64,000 bases of DNA from Hymenopellis radicata (GCA_015501595.1 JADNRX010000030.1:186001-250000); one strand, 5' to 3'; positions 46,668-58,079 are shown, counted from the stretch's first letter. Numbers and translations are program-made. Notes: generated by a model from the letters alone, not told the origin.

Positions 46668-47215
46668 TTTTTTTTCTAATTTTAAATATGATTTTCCTCT
46701 CATTTTTATATACTTCTATTTTGTAGATGTGAATATTTATTGAAAATATAGACAATTCAACTTGTTTAACATAAAATATTTTTGAATAAGGAAAGAAGCA
46801 TGATCAGTTGTCAAATTCAGATGATGGCTACTGAATTATAGGGATCCGCATCATAACCGTAAGCTATGACTTATATGTACGGATTGTACCGGTACCCGTC
46901 ACCATACCGTATAGCATCGTATCGCGCCCATACGGTTATGGGAACGGTACGGGTTATAGGTTGTCAGTAGCCGTCAGCTCTGATAAGATAGAAACCAGCT
47001 CTACTGAGCAGCTGGGTTACCTTACGCGCCTGCCATCACTTCTGAAAGGTCTATAGTGGCTGTTTAAACCACTGCACAGCCCCGCCGCAGCCTCCACAGC
47101 CCAATCTACCACCCATATTGACACTGTAAGATGGAGCCAGAACCATACCGTAAGAGGTCACAGGCATACAAATCAAGCTGCTAAGATTTCACTCGTAGTA
47201 CAAATACAAGAAATA
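46668..47215. other. AT-to-GC transition with CCATACCGTA repeats
   Basis: AT-rich 3' flank of the transposase to about 46,830. Then come variants of CCATACCGTA / CCATACGGTTATGG (46,849-46,950 and 47,143-47,155) in both orientations. No gene. The repeats could be binding sites or remains of the terminus of a nested element. Confidence 0.4.
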
Positions 47216-49480
47216 CTAAAGTCCATGCGGCAGTAACGGTGCACGTACAAACACATTTCTAAATATATTACAGTAATGCAGGGCGAGCGCACTCTGTAAG
47301 TCTTTCATTGCCGGTTCCCAACCCCTTCTGCCAGGTTCCAACCCGCGCCCTCCCTCTCGAAGTCCTTCTGACATCGCATGCTGATCCTTCCACCCGAGCA
47401 TAACTTGATATAATCCCCACCATGCTTCCCGACGCTTTTCCCAGGACTCGGCGGCAAAACCCAACCGAGCATCCTCTTTTGCATTTCCTGGAATCAACGC
47501 CCCATCGAAATGAGGAATAAGCGACAGAACCTGCATCTCCCGTTCCGCCGGACTGGATACTAAATCAGCTGCACCAAGTTCTCCCTGCTCCCGGCTGCAG
47601 CCATCTTCCATTGAAACATCTTCCCCATCCTTCGCCAAAAATCGGTAACAGAGGCGATCCAGGCGCACTAATTCACAGCGAAAATTGATCTCAAAGAGTT
47701 CCCATAGCACCTCTCTCTTCAGTGCAACTTGATGCAGCATCAGACCCGTAATTCGCAAGTCATCGATTTCCATGGGCATAGCGTCGAGGTTCGTAAAATC
47801 AATCAGGGCCTAATGATCATCAGAGGTGTAAGGAATTCATTGAAACACATACCTCCATGGCTTCCCGTTCAAGACTTGTTTGAAGTAAGTCTTGCAAGGC
47901 CTGACGCGAGTGGGCGGTTTTTGTATTGGCGGCGGACGAGAAATGGCCGAGGCCGAGAATAGTTCGCCACTGGTTACTCCGGAGAGGTTTAAATCGAGGG
48001 GTTCGGAGGAGGTAGAGGAGGATGGTACGGAGTTTAAGCCACATAGTAAAGAAGGATGTGCTCGTCTCCTCATTCTTGACGACGAGGGTGTTCGGATCGG
48101 GGAGACTATAGCCGTTGTCGACGCCAGGGAGAGGAATCTCCTGCGGGTTGAAGCCGACTCCTGCCTGACGGCTGGCCTCCATCCATGTAGGAAGCCCTCG
48201 CGGCATGACAGGGGCGACGACATCCATGAACTTGTTGCGTTCGGCGGGGGAAGAAGACATTTTTTTGCGTTCGGCGGGGGAAGAAGACGGTTTTGAGGAC
48301 TTCGCTTTATTGTCTATCACAAGGATCAGTACAAACATAATGTAAGAAGAAGCCTGACACATACATGGTTGTGCTCGTTTCGTCGCCAATGAGGGCTCGG
48401 TCCGTGAAGGCCCTGCAGATGATGCGGTCGGTGGCAAGGCCATCTTCGTCGCCGTCGAAGCGTCATCTTCACCAGTTGTGTAGACGTGACTCGTCGCCAA
48501 ATGGTGGATATACTTGCCCATGGCTACGAAGCGTTTGGTACTTCGAGCCGGGCCCGTAAATACATCGGGATGGGGTGGATCGTTTTCGTCCAATGTGAGT
48601 GTCAGGCCCGTGTCCCGTGATGGCAGGCCGTCCTTGAGATAAAGCGCATCACCATCCACCCACTTATCGACGCGAAGGCCTGTCTGACCGTCGGGGGGGA
48701 TGCAATGTAAAGGTCGGACAAGCCAAACCGGAATACCTGCCTGGAGAGGACACACATCATGAAACTATATCATGAACGAAGAAAAGAAACACGTACATGA
48801 AACATGTTTTGCGCCACCACCAGATCATCGGTCAACGCTCCCACAACGTTCGCCAGAGGGCGCCTCCTCGCGTCAGAAGTCCGCCAAAATTGCCGATAGG
48901 TCGTGAGCCACTCCAACCGTGCAGTGAGCTCGAGATGAATGCGTTGGAGCAGGGTGAAGACCGTTGCTGCTTCTTCGGAAAGCGCAGGGAGATTCAACCG
49001 GCCGAGCAAGTACCGTATCTGGGAATCATACGACCGAATGAAGCTGTCGTCCTTGACACCCCTCTCATCGGGACGCTCTTCCGCGTCAGTCGTGCATTGT
49101 CGCGCTACACGCTTGCGCAGAGATTTGCATTCTGCGGTTAAAACTTGGCGCTTGTCGAGTTTGATGTGCCCTAAACCTTGGGGCTGGCTGGAATTGAGAG
49201 GACTGAAGTCCTGCGACGGGTTGATTGGAAGGAAGAGGATATAAGTGGAATCTTTGTCTTGGAGTAAGGGGTAGGGGATGACAGCGAGATGACCATGGTT
49301 GGGGTTGTAAGGCTGAGGGTGGATAAGTGGGTCGTCTTGACCAAAGTGTCGCTGGCGACGCATGTGGACACGGCGCGATTCGAGGAGAGGGAGTAAATTA
49401 TTGACATGTTCGGGGTTGTAACGAAAACATTGTATTCCTCGAACTTGGCACCTACTTTGCCATCGTAGGATTGTAGAGGT
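47216..49480 (-). CDS. Cargo gene with AGIPVWLVRP motif, multi-exon, 5' end unresolved
   Basis: Four exons from about 49,460: to about 48,796; about 48,740-48,366; about 48,310-47,854; and 47,810-47,216. Joins such as AQNMFH|AGIPVWLVRP, RAQP|YNKAKSSKP and REAME|ALIDFTNLDAMP have good splice sites and keep frame. I recognise the layout (CFRYNPEHVNNLLPLLESRR, PNHGHLAVIPYP, GALTDDLVVAQNMF, then AGIPVWLVRP) from a very large set of unannotated Agaricomycete proteins. A Ser-rich linker carries a duplicated SSSPAER. The C-terminal exon has WWGLYQVMLGWK and a tail rich in Trp and Arg. Function unknown; no catalytic motif seen. Its place inside a transposon suggests the family may spread as transposon cargo. 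The 5' exon(s) above 49,460 could not be resolved. Confidence 0.7.
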
Positions 49481-50841
49481 TTAGACTGCACTACACGAAG
49501 TTAATATAGAATATCAAAAAGTAGGAAATTGAGCGTACTATGGCGCAGAGGAAGGATGCCCAGGACTGAAAATCATAAGATATCAGGTCAGTCATGGAAC
49601 GGAGAAGTGTACACACGAGAATAAATGTGTTACAGCCGCGTGAACACCAGAAGCAATCCGAAATATGGCGACGCCACTAATCCCGATGAATACAGCTGCC
49701 GTTGCGCAAGCAAGCAGAAACGACGCCACACGAAATCCAAAGAGACCACCGAGCGGAGGACCAAGAGCACAGCTGCCGTTACGCAAACAAGCAGAGGATA
49801 TGAGACCCGATACGAAATCAAAGTCAAAGCAGTCGTCCGACACGAAGTCAAAACGACGTATGTGGAGAAAATGATGTGAATGATCAAAGTAATTATAATT
49901 GTGGGGAAGGCGGGAAAGGAATGGCGGGAGAGGCGTGATTTCAGGTCACGACTCATCAATTTCAGGTTCAGATTCAAACTGAGCTTGAATCCCAATCGGG
50001 GAATTTCTCCAAGTCCCTTGATTCCTCCATAGCCTCTCGATCACCTTGTTTTCTGCATTCCGCCTTGCTTGGATTCGTTCCGGCTTGGCTATATCGTTGG
50101 TTTCGTACCGCGGTATCTCCTGCGTTTGTTTTCGTAACGGCGCGTCGGTTGTTGGATCATGGATGGACACCTACGGCGCAAATTGGACACCTACGGCGCA
50201 AATTGGACACCTACGGCGCAAATTGGACTCTCTCGATGGATTTGGATCTCTTCCCATTTGGACTTTACGTTGGTTTCGTACCGCGTTATCTTCATCTGCT
50301 TGTTTTCGTAACAGCATACCGGTCCTCTGATGGATCACTCTGGCTTACCGTCGGTTTCGTACTGCGGTGTCTTCGGTTGTCGTGTGGCGCAGTGTGGACT
50401 CATTGGTCTTGGGATTTGGTACCGTTGATTCCGAATCGCGGTATCTTGTGCACTGGTTTTCGTAACGGTGTCTCAATGCTCGTGGGTGTGTACTGTTGTG
50501 TCTTGGGTCTAAAGTTGCCACGAGCGTGTAGGGTTCGGAGCTGTTGTGTCTTGGGTCTAAAGTTGTATTGGATGGGGTATGTCCTTCTCAGTTTGTCCTC
50601 CCTTCACCCGAGTACGCGATCCGAACTTGGAAATTGTGGGGAGGACTCTGCTTGGAAAGCGTTGATGCTGATCTTTTTCCTTTAGAGCGCGGAGAGAGGG
50701 ATGGAGGGAGGGAGAGATGGAGACGAGCACTGTGTATTCTGCTTGTGAGTTTTCTATTCTCAGCATTCAGCTCTGTAATAACAACGAGAATAGATATGTA
50801 ATTTCCGGGCATAGCAATACAGTCAATATATGGCTAAAATT
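49481..50841. other. Repeat-rich interior of the element
   Basis: Four or more degenerate copies, about 100-110 bp apart, of TTGGTTTCGTACCGCGGTAT followed by TTTTCGTAACGG lie at about 50,088-50,470, and related inverted copies lie at about 49,680-49,870. A perfect 20 bp unit (ACACCTACGGCGCAAATTGG) is repeated three times at 50,168-50,227. Open frames here follow the repeats and are not supported as genes. Confidence 0.6.
50168..50227 (+). repeat. Three perfect 20 bp tandem repeats
   Basis: The unit ACACCTACGGCGCAAATTGG is not a multiple of three bases, so it is a DNA-level repeat rather than a coding one. Confidence 0.9.
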
Positions 50842-53800
50842 CTACTCGTTGCCACCGTTCTCAGGAGGCTGCCATCTCGCTCCTTTCATGATGTCGTCGA
50901 CGTCAGGACCCCGCGTAAAATCGTCGCCATGCTTGGCCAGGTCTTTCAAGAACGACCCAAATGCTGCCTCATCTGCCGTGTCTATGCCGCCGTCATTGAT
51001 TCCAGTACCACCCATCCTCGATGATCCCGCCACCGATGAGCCACCCATCCTCTCCGTCGTCGACGTACCCGATTGTTTCCTCCGGCCACCCTTCTTCTTG
51101 TCCTTCTCCCTCCTATCCTTCAGCCGTCTCGCCAGATGCGATTCACTGGTTTCCTGGGGCTCAGATTCGCCACGACCATCATCGTGCTGGATGGGCTGCA
51201 CGGGTTGACTGTCCGGTATAGGCGGAGGCGGTGGAAGAACGGGAGGAGCCTGCTCTTGGGCGGGAGGAGCCTGCTCTTGGGCGGGGGGAGCCTGCTCTTG
51301 GGCGGGAGCTGGCTGATCTTGGGCGGGAGGAGCCTGATCTTGGGCTGGGGGAGCCTGCTCTTGGGCGGGAGGAGGCTGATCTTGGGCGGGAGGAGGCTGA
51401 TCTTGGGCGGGAGGAGCCTGCTCTTGGGCGGGAGGAGCCTGCTCTTGGGCGGGAGGAGCCTGCTCTTGGGTGCGAGGAGGCTGAACTTGGGTGGGAGGCG
51501 CTTGAACTTGGGTGGGACGAGCAAGTCCTCGCTCTATACCCACCGTCAGAGCGGCTCCCACAGTCTGCTGTAATCTATTCATCTTCTTGCTTGGAGTGGG
51601 CTTCTTTGGAGGGGGTTCTTTTTCAGCGGCGGGCTCGTCTGTCGGATTCGCACTCCTCGTAGGCCTTGCAGTGGCAGGGAAAGGATGGTACCGTACGTCG
51701 TGTCGAGCATCCTGAGTGCCGCGTTGAGTAGTGCGTGGAGCCTGAGCTTCTTGAGTGATATCGGGATCCTGGGTGATATCACCATCCTGGGCGTCGCGTC
51801 GGAAAGCAACATCCTGAATACTGCGCGGCCTGAGCCCCAATGGATCTGGTGGTAAATAATCGGGTGACGGAGTACGCAGTCTGAATCGAACCGGACGTTC
51901 TTCGGGTGACGCGTTGCGGAAGAGACCTTGACGACCTGTTGGGGTTGGGGTGTCCGGAATATCTGGCGATAGAGGACGTTCTCCCTCGGGGAAAGAGAAT
52001 TCACGACGAACTTCACGACCTGTTGGGGTTGGGGTATCCTCAATATCTGGTGATAGTGGACGTTCTCCCTCGGGGAAGGAGAAGCTACGACGAGTATATG
52101 GCATGGCAGGTGCGTCGAACTGATTGACTCTGCTCTGAATTCCCTGATAGACTGACTGGTAGCCAGGTTGAAATTCGAATCTTCGCTGGGGATCGACGTC
52201 TTGGCTCTGTGCCCGCTGCATCTGCGCCATCTCGGCGTCTTGACGCTGCACCTGAGGGGGGCGATTTGACGTTGGAGAGGGAGGTGTGCTATTCCGCTGT
52301 CTCTGCGGGCGTTGATATGGCTGGAATTCGAAGTTCCCCACCCGACGCGGGGGCAACTTGAGAAGTGTTCCCCCAGTCGCACTTGGACCAGAGTAACGAA
52401 AGCCCGAAGAACGTCGCTGTTGATCATGAGCATGCCCAGTTCCGGAATTGGACGGACCAGCCTGACCAGTTCCAGAGGCAGAAGGACGAGGAGGGGGTTT
52501 AAAAGAGAAGGCAGCGAGTTTCGGAACAGTGGACTTCGTGGGGGAAGGGCGAGGACGAGGAGGTGGTTCCGTCAGTCCGCTGTTATACACATAGAACAGA
52601 TCTCGCTCGCGCTCCGTAAGATCCGGCTCCTTCTCCTTCCGACGCCTCCGCCGTCTCTCTTCTTCCTCCTTCTCTGCCGCCCTTCTCTGCCGCTCTTCTT
52701 CAGCCTCTGCTTCTTTTCTTTCCCTTCGCCTTTGCCTCTCTTCCTGCGAAGATTCCTTCTCCTTTCCCTTCTTTGCCCTGGGACCTTCCTCCTCCGGCTC
52801 TCCTATCTCCTCGTGCTCCCCCTCTACCGCCTCCTTGTCCTTCTCACCACCGTTGTTCAGCTTTCTCCTCTTGTTCTTTCTCCTTTCGCCTCCACCACCA
52901 TCACTATCGCCCTCATCACCTCCAAGATAGGCATCCGGATCATCCGATTCGTCGCTTTCCTCATCGTCCTCCAAGTTGTAGCGCATCTTGACCTTATTGC
53001 CGTACTTCTTCATAAACTCGGAGTTTCGCATACCCCTCCAAGGCGCCTTCGTGGGGTCGTCAGGGATATCCTCTGCAAGAGGTAGAGCGATCGGGGCGTC
53101 AACAAAGAGCAGACGAAACCAGGCGGGCCTCGCGTTGAACCAGTCCGGATCGTACCAGTCCAGTGGGATTCGTCTTGCGACGACTAGGAGACGAGGGCTG
53201 TGGAATTTTGTTGGGTGGGGGCTTCGACTTCCTGCTGTGCTGCGACCCAAGATGGCGTTCGACTTGTCGGCGATGCCCTCAACCGTTCGAATGAAATCGG
53301 TCACCTCCTTCCTACGTCCATGCCTGTCCCGGTACCATCGGTTTGAGGGTTTTCCCCTGACCGTCACCCCCGTCGACTCGTCCTCGGAATTACATCGCCC
53401 CACTGAAAACAAATCGATGATGGGCTGGCGGAACTTCATCTGTGCGAGCATCTTCTTCCTTTTAGTTGCCAACTAATAACTGATGAGCACTTTGAACAGT
53501 TCGTGAACGAATGGAATACCTTGGAACGAGTCGTCCTTATGGCATCCTTCTCTTGTTCCTGCCTGTACTCTTCCTCGCCCCATCTCTTCGCCTTCTTCAC
53601 CTTCTTCATCTCGCTATACCAAACGAAGTGTTTGTACCAACTATTCAGCAGGGTACGATCGATGATAGCCTGATTGAGCCCTAGTGTGACGAACGCCGAG
53701 GCTCTGGCCAGTTCCTCAAAGCAGTCGATGGCGAGATTTTTGAGTGCGGCGTTGTACGGGTCGGTCCTTGACGACGTCAGGTTCGGGCACCACTTGGTGA

Positions 53801-54355
53801 ATCCAGCGCTGACTACTGCGTCCCACATGGTCTGGAGGGTGCTATCCTCCAATTTCGCGAGGTCATCTGCGATCTTCGATGGCGATTTCATTGCCTCCTC
53901 CCTCAGCGCGCGGAAACGGACGCTGATCTGGACCACATTGGACAATGCTTCGCGGTTGTCCGCAGTGGAGACGATACGATGCTCGGTTACACGTCGTCGA
54001 TGGAAAGTGTTGATATCATCGTTGGACGGCTGTGGTGGAGGGCTTTGGGGGTCCAGATGACACCAGAGGGCCCGAATGAAGATGTTGAAGGCGTTCTGAG
54101 CAGTACTGAGGAACTTCCCTTTCATCAATGTCAAGCTGTGCTTACCTGCGATGAACCGCTGTCTTGCGGCCTTTCGTTCCGCTTCAACTGGTTGGGATTG
54201 CGGGCTCCAGTGGGCAGCATCTTGGAGTTGTCTTCCTTCGCCTTTGAGCCTCCCGCTTTAGGAGGTCTGGGACCCTTCGGGGACGGGGGACGTGTACGCT
54301 TCCTGCCTGTACCGGTGTCAGGATCATCGACATCCATTCTTCTTCGATCTGCCAT
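50842..54355 (-). CDS. Large cargo protein, 1,138 aa, acidic/coiled-coil with PPAQEQA repeats
   Basis: Exons 54355-54146, 54095-53520 and 53472-50842; introns of 50 and 47 nt, all in phase 0. The N-terminus is basic and Pro-rich (GRKRTRPPSPKGPRPPKAGG). Exon 2 holds a helical domain (NAFNIFIRALWCHLDP, LQTMWDAVVSAGFTKWCPNL, DCFEELARASAFVTLGLNQA). Exon 3 begins with a basic stretch, then IPLDWYDPDWFNARPAWFRL, IALPL, WRGMRNSEFMKKYGNKV, an acidic run, a long Glu/Arg coiled coil (residues about 480-550), a disordered Pro/Arg/Gln region and the PPAQEQA/PPAQDQP array. The pattern of exon 2 plus LDWYDPDWFN..FMKKYG matches, from memory, another abundant unannotated Agaricomycete family. There is no transposase or enzyme motif. 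Possible DNA-binding or structural accessory protein of the element, which is inference. Confidence 0.82.
51235..51520 (-). repeat. 21 bp minisatellite coding PPAQEQA
   Basis: About 13 in-frame copies of a 21 bp unit with variants coding PPAQEQA, PPAQDQP and PPTQVQ. It keeps frame, so the copy number can vary without breaking the protein. Confidence 0.9.
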
Positions 54356-56716
54356 GTTTGGAACAGGTCGAACAGAAGATTCAGAGTCGAGGGAGATGAT
54401 GGAAGGCGCCGAAAGGATTACAAAACTGGGACAAACGAATGAAAGAGATGAAAGGACCTCGTGTTGACATTCGATCGTTGGGCGTGATTACGACATGCGC
54501 AATCAACGCAGTCGGCCAAAACGTGCTTGATAACGCACTTGGGGTCGTGACGGCGGCGTGTACTAGACGATGTTTGTGTTTTGATGATGATCAGTGCGAC
54601 AGGTAAGTTCCATCGATATGTAGTTTCACTCGCTCATCGACTTCTAGGTAGGTAGACTTAGAACCCTTATAGAGGAATGTCGAGTCCGCAAATAAAGTCG
54701 ACTCAGTCGTCTCCGCCTGCCAAACCGCGTGTATTTAATGTCCGAATCGCCGTGCGCCACAAGTTGATCAAATTTGACAATTACGGAAGAACTTGAAAAG
54801 CGTGAAGAAAAGGAATCCGAATGAGTATGGCGAAGACGGAGACACATAGGACCAAGAGGTACGCTCTCCTTCATCTTCGTTGATCATTTCTGAAGCAAGA
54901 GTACAGTTAAAATACGCCACAGAGACGATCGAATATGGCGAAGAAATACGGCGTACAACAAGAAAGCACACATTTACTTCTGCGTAATCATGATTCGCAA
55001 TTATGATTAAACGAAGATATGGAGACTTACAGTTAAGATTTCGATTTGGCGGCGGGCGAGTCGGTTGAGCCGGCAGCGTTCGCAGGCGTATTGCGAGTAA
55101 ACATCGGAATGCATGAAGGGGAGATGATTGGGGAAGGGATAATGAATCACAATCTGCCGCCTAATGGTGAAATGTCCACCTCTCCTCTGTAATCAGCAAT
55201 GTTAAGCAGTTATTAATGCAGACACACTTCACCGGTTTCCACCCATTCTGTTTTGTGCCCTGGAAGTGGGTCTCCTGCGATTTCTCATACGTATCCACGG
55301 CGAGGTCCAAAACATCCCGTTTCTGGAATTGGAAAACCATTCGATGAAGGAGGCGCGGTGTTCGGAGATGAGTGTTTTCGTGGGGACAACGGAAGTCAGA
55401 GAAGCAACAACGACGTCGTGGGCCGCAGCGAGGAATAGCAGCAAAAGGAAGCAAACTTCTGGTAAGCCATGATATCAGAGATAGGCCGCCTACTTACCGT
55501 ATCCCCCTCAAGAACACGCGATCCTCGTGTCTTGGCGCTTTGGAGCAATTTAAAGAAGCGGGCGGCACGAGACATGGCGGGATGTGTTGTAGATGTAGTC
55601 GCACCGATGCGTAAGCAGTCGTTTAAGCTTGCGATCAGGACTTCGCATCATCTCCTTGCTTTCCAGCACCATCCTCAAAGGCACTTACGATGTGAGTTCC
55701 TACCACGACTTTAGGACGCGCCAACTGCTCTCAGGCCACCCACTCGTTCAGACAGTGAGCTTGGGCGACAGGCTAGCGCTGAAGCTCCCCGCTGCCTGCT
55801 TCAGAGCTGGTTTTCGTCTTCAATCTACCGACGCTCTTCGGTAACTGTCCGGTCTTAGAATATGTAGGATCTTTTATAAACAAGGTATCTCATGATATTC
55901 CCCAGCCTACGTCCGCGTCATTTGGGTCGGCTTGACCTGTATCGTTCGATGCGGCGTCTTGCCTTTGCAATTCTTCCTCGTCGCGTCCGGGTCTCGCGTT
56001 GGCCGGGGGCATGGTTGAACTTCAACTGGCCGATGGCGTTCCGCCAGCGGGCGAATGGTTCTATGTTATCGACCCCTTGAGTCGCGCATCTTGAAGGCGG
56101 GATCGATGTTACCGTGTATCATCCTGAAGCGCATCGGTGCAGGTATGTATGTGTTTTAATATCTCTCTCTCTGTCGCATTTACGCGTCAAATGCAGTACG
56201 AAATCGTGACAACTCCGCTTTCACCCCTGCAAGCCTCAGATGCTTCAATTTACGCGCGGGAAACCATTCTTCACGTCGCAGACAAACACAATCATCGGGC
56301 GACATTTATCGGGCGACATTTGCACCCCGCATCAGCCTCCATGGACCCGGCAGCGGCGCCCACACGCACATTTATATTTACTCAACCAACGGACAACGCC
56401 AAACTGACAACCGCCTCCCATCCTTCGAAAAACTCGCTATCAGCATGCCGTTGCCGATTTCGTATGCGCGCGTGCAAGATGGTTTACACGCTGGATGTAG
56501 GTCTGCTGGGGATAACTGTGAGGTACCAATCCGGTCACCTCTATTCCTACCGTAGTTCAATCCGGTCACCTATTCCTACCGTAGTTGCATATGTACTTAC
56601 ACTGAAACATGGAGTTGACTAAGTACATGAGGCAGGGACTTAATCCTGCATGTCTAAGCTACTTAAGTCCATCGGCTAGACTGGTCCACCACGTGTAAAT
56701 GGTGCGACTTTCTAGT
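54356..56716. other. Right interior of the element, no firm gene
   Basis: Short frames on both strands (for example plus 54677 MSSPQIKSTQSSPPAKPRVF; minus near 55,110 MHSDVYSQYACERCRLNRLA) may be exons, but no gene can be assembled. Near the end a unit CAATCCGGTCACCT..ATTCCTACCGTAGTT is repeated twice (56,526-56,586), and ATCGGGCGACATTT twice (56,296-56,320). Confidence 0.4.
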
Positions 56717-56768
56717 AAACTTTCCAGTCCGGAAAGTTTCAAAACTTTCCACCGGAATGCCACCCGTG
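56717..56768 (-). repeat. Right terminal inverted repeat
   Basis: The reverse complement matches 40301-40352 at 50 of 52 positions and ends at the outer CACGGG. The inner GGAAAG boxes are also conserved. Confidence 0.92.
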
Positions 56769-57574
56769 TCAGCAGGAACAGCTCACGAATCATATTGAGC
56801 GTCTTCGCCTGTGCAATACGTCGTCGCCGCGATGCATACATCCGTTGCTGCTCGCTGGGCAATCACAGCAGTCGCATTGTCTATAGTCGACTCGGAGAGA
56901 GACATCTCTTTCATGATCTGTTGCGCGAGGGCTGGTCTAACATAGGCGAACGACTTTTCAAACTGCCTCGCACTAAGGTCGTAAGCCTCGATCTGTAAGT
57001 CTTCTGTCAAACGAAGCCACATGTCGACCTGGAGAGGGACCGTCAACGACAGGGCAGAGTAGTACATCGAGAATATGACGCTGGCAGCCGCGATTGAGTG
57101 CTGTATAGAAAGCGACTCTATGTGCACGTCGACGGGGACTCCGATCAATTGGGTCGTGTTGGAATTGGCCACCATGGAAGGCGCACGGAAAAGGAACTCT
57201 GACAGTGGATATGTTCAGATTAATTTCGGTCACGCCATTCCATGACATACCAGTATTGGTCTCAACGCCGTACAGTGCTAGTATCGATGCTTGTTAGAAG
57301 AAGCCCAACTTGTGATGTATGAACGCATACTCATCATGTTGATACGGCCAATACAATCTTGTGTCAAGGCCGAGCTGTTCCCATAAACGTCAGCGGTTGG
57401 TGCTACGATTAAGCTGTAAAGTCCAAGATTCAGTAAGCAAACGACGTGACGGAATCGTAACCCACACCTTCCCAAAAATTGTTCAAATGCGTCGAACAGT
57501 TCTCCTGGCTGACGGCTTGCTACGTCGTGAACAATGGCCAGGAGAAAGAGTAGAGAAAAAGTGAAGGTCTGCAT
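56769..57574 (-). pseudogene. 5' half of the split membrane protein gene
   Basis: It matches exons 1-4 of the paralogue at 61203-63376: signal peptide MQTFTFSLLFLLAIVHDVAS at 57574, four exons with the same intron positions, and the end at CTGEDAQYDS followed by a normal GTGAGC donor. The transposon sits 16 bases into that intron. If spliced, the intron would be about 16.5 kb, against about 50 bp in the paralogue. Homology to the paralogue continues upstream to about 57,657. Confidence 0.88.
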
Positions 57575-57657
57575 GAGGAAAAGAGCGTCAACTGTACAAT
57601 CTGGAGCTCGGAGGTGAAAGAAATCACAGACAGTGAAGGCGGGGGACCTTTTAAACG

Positions 57658-58079
57658 ATTCAATCAGTGAATCCCAGGGCATATGGACAAGTATGGAGAG
57701 AGTATGGAGAATCCCCTTGGATTTTCCATACCTCAAAATTCTTCTCCATACCGATTCCTTCCATACTACATAGTCTCTTTTTTTCTCCCAAAATCCATGA
57801 TCCACAATATATACATCTGGTATTGCTATTCAGCTCCTTGACATGGCCCTCGATGTTGTTTTCGACCTCGGGAACGAAGATGAGCGTCCCGATGAACTGG
57901 GGTAGCCGGAAATTTATGAGCGACTCGGACACGCAGTAAGGTGGCCGCAGTAAACAACCGCGTAACGACGCGAACTGACGAGATACGGGACGATAGCATG
58001 GTGGTGAGAGCGACAGCGTGCTGGTAGATCGAAAGGCGCACGTGAGAGTGCCTTCCTTTTTTGGGCTCCGCCACCGACC
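57658..58079. other. Upstream region of PAM18
   Basis: No gene supported; divergent promoter DNA between the split gene and PAM18. A tract of GTATGGAGA-type repeats with a partial inverted match lies at 57,690-57,790. Confidence 0.4.

Larger units (their letters stand above)
40301..56768. mobile_element. 16,468 bp CACTA-like terminal-inverted-repeat DNA transposon with cargo genes
   Basis: The ends are fixed by the paralogous empty site at 61.2-63.4 kb and by 52 bp inverted repeats with two mismatches (40301-40352 and 56717-56768), both starting CACGGGTGGCATTCCGG. The target duplication is 3 bp, TCA. A CAC start, a 3 bp duplication and a Tnp2-family transposase inside (43497-46667) together fit the CACTA (En/Spm) superfamily. 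Besides the transposase it holds a repeated-exon proline-rich gene, a gene with an AGIPVWLVRP motif, a 1,138-aa gene with acidic and repeat regions, and several short DNA repeat arrays. The insertion lies in an intron of the split membrane protein gene. It could instead be a composite in which an AT-rich transposon sits inside a larger non-autonomous element. Confidence 0.9.

Noticed and set aside
52312..53085. 257-codon open frame antisense to the large cargo gene
   Set aside because: Mirror of the Glu/Arg coiled-coil codons on the other strand; the sense frame is spliced and coherent.
40301..56768. Assignment of the large element to KDZ (Zisupton-type) transposons
   Set aside because: Those make 8 bp duplications; here the duplication is 3 bp, the ends start CAC and the transposase matches the Tnp2 pattern.
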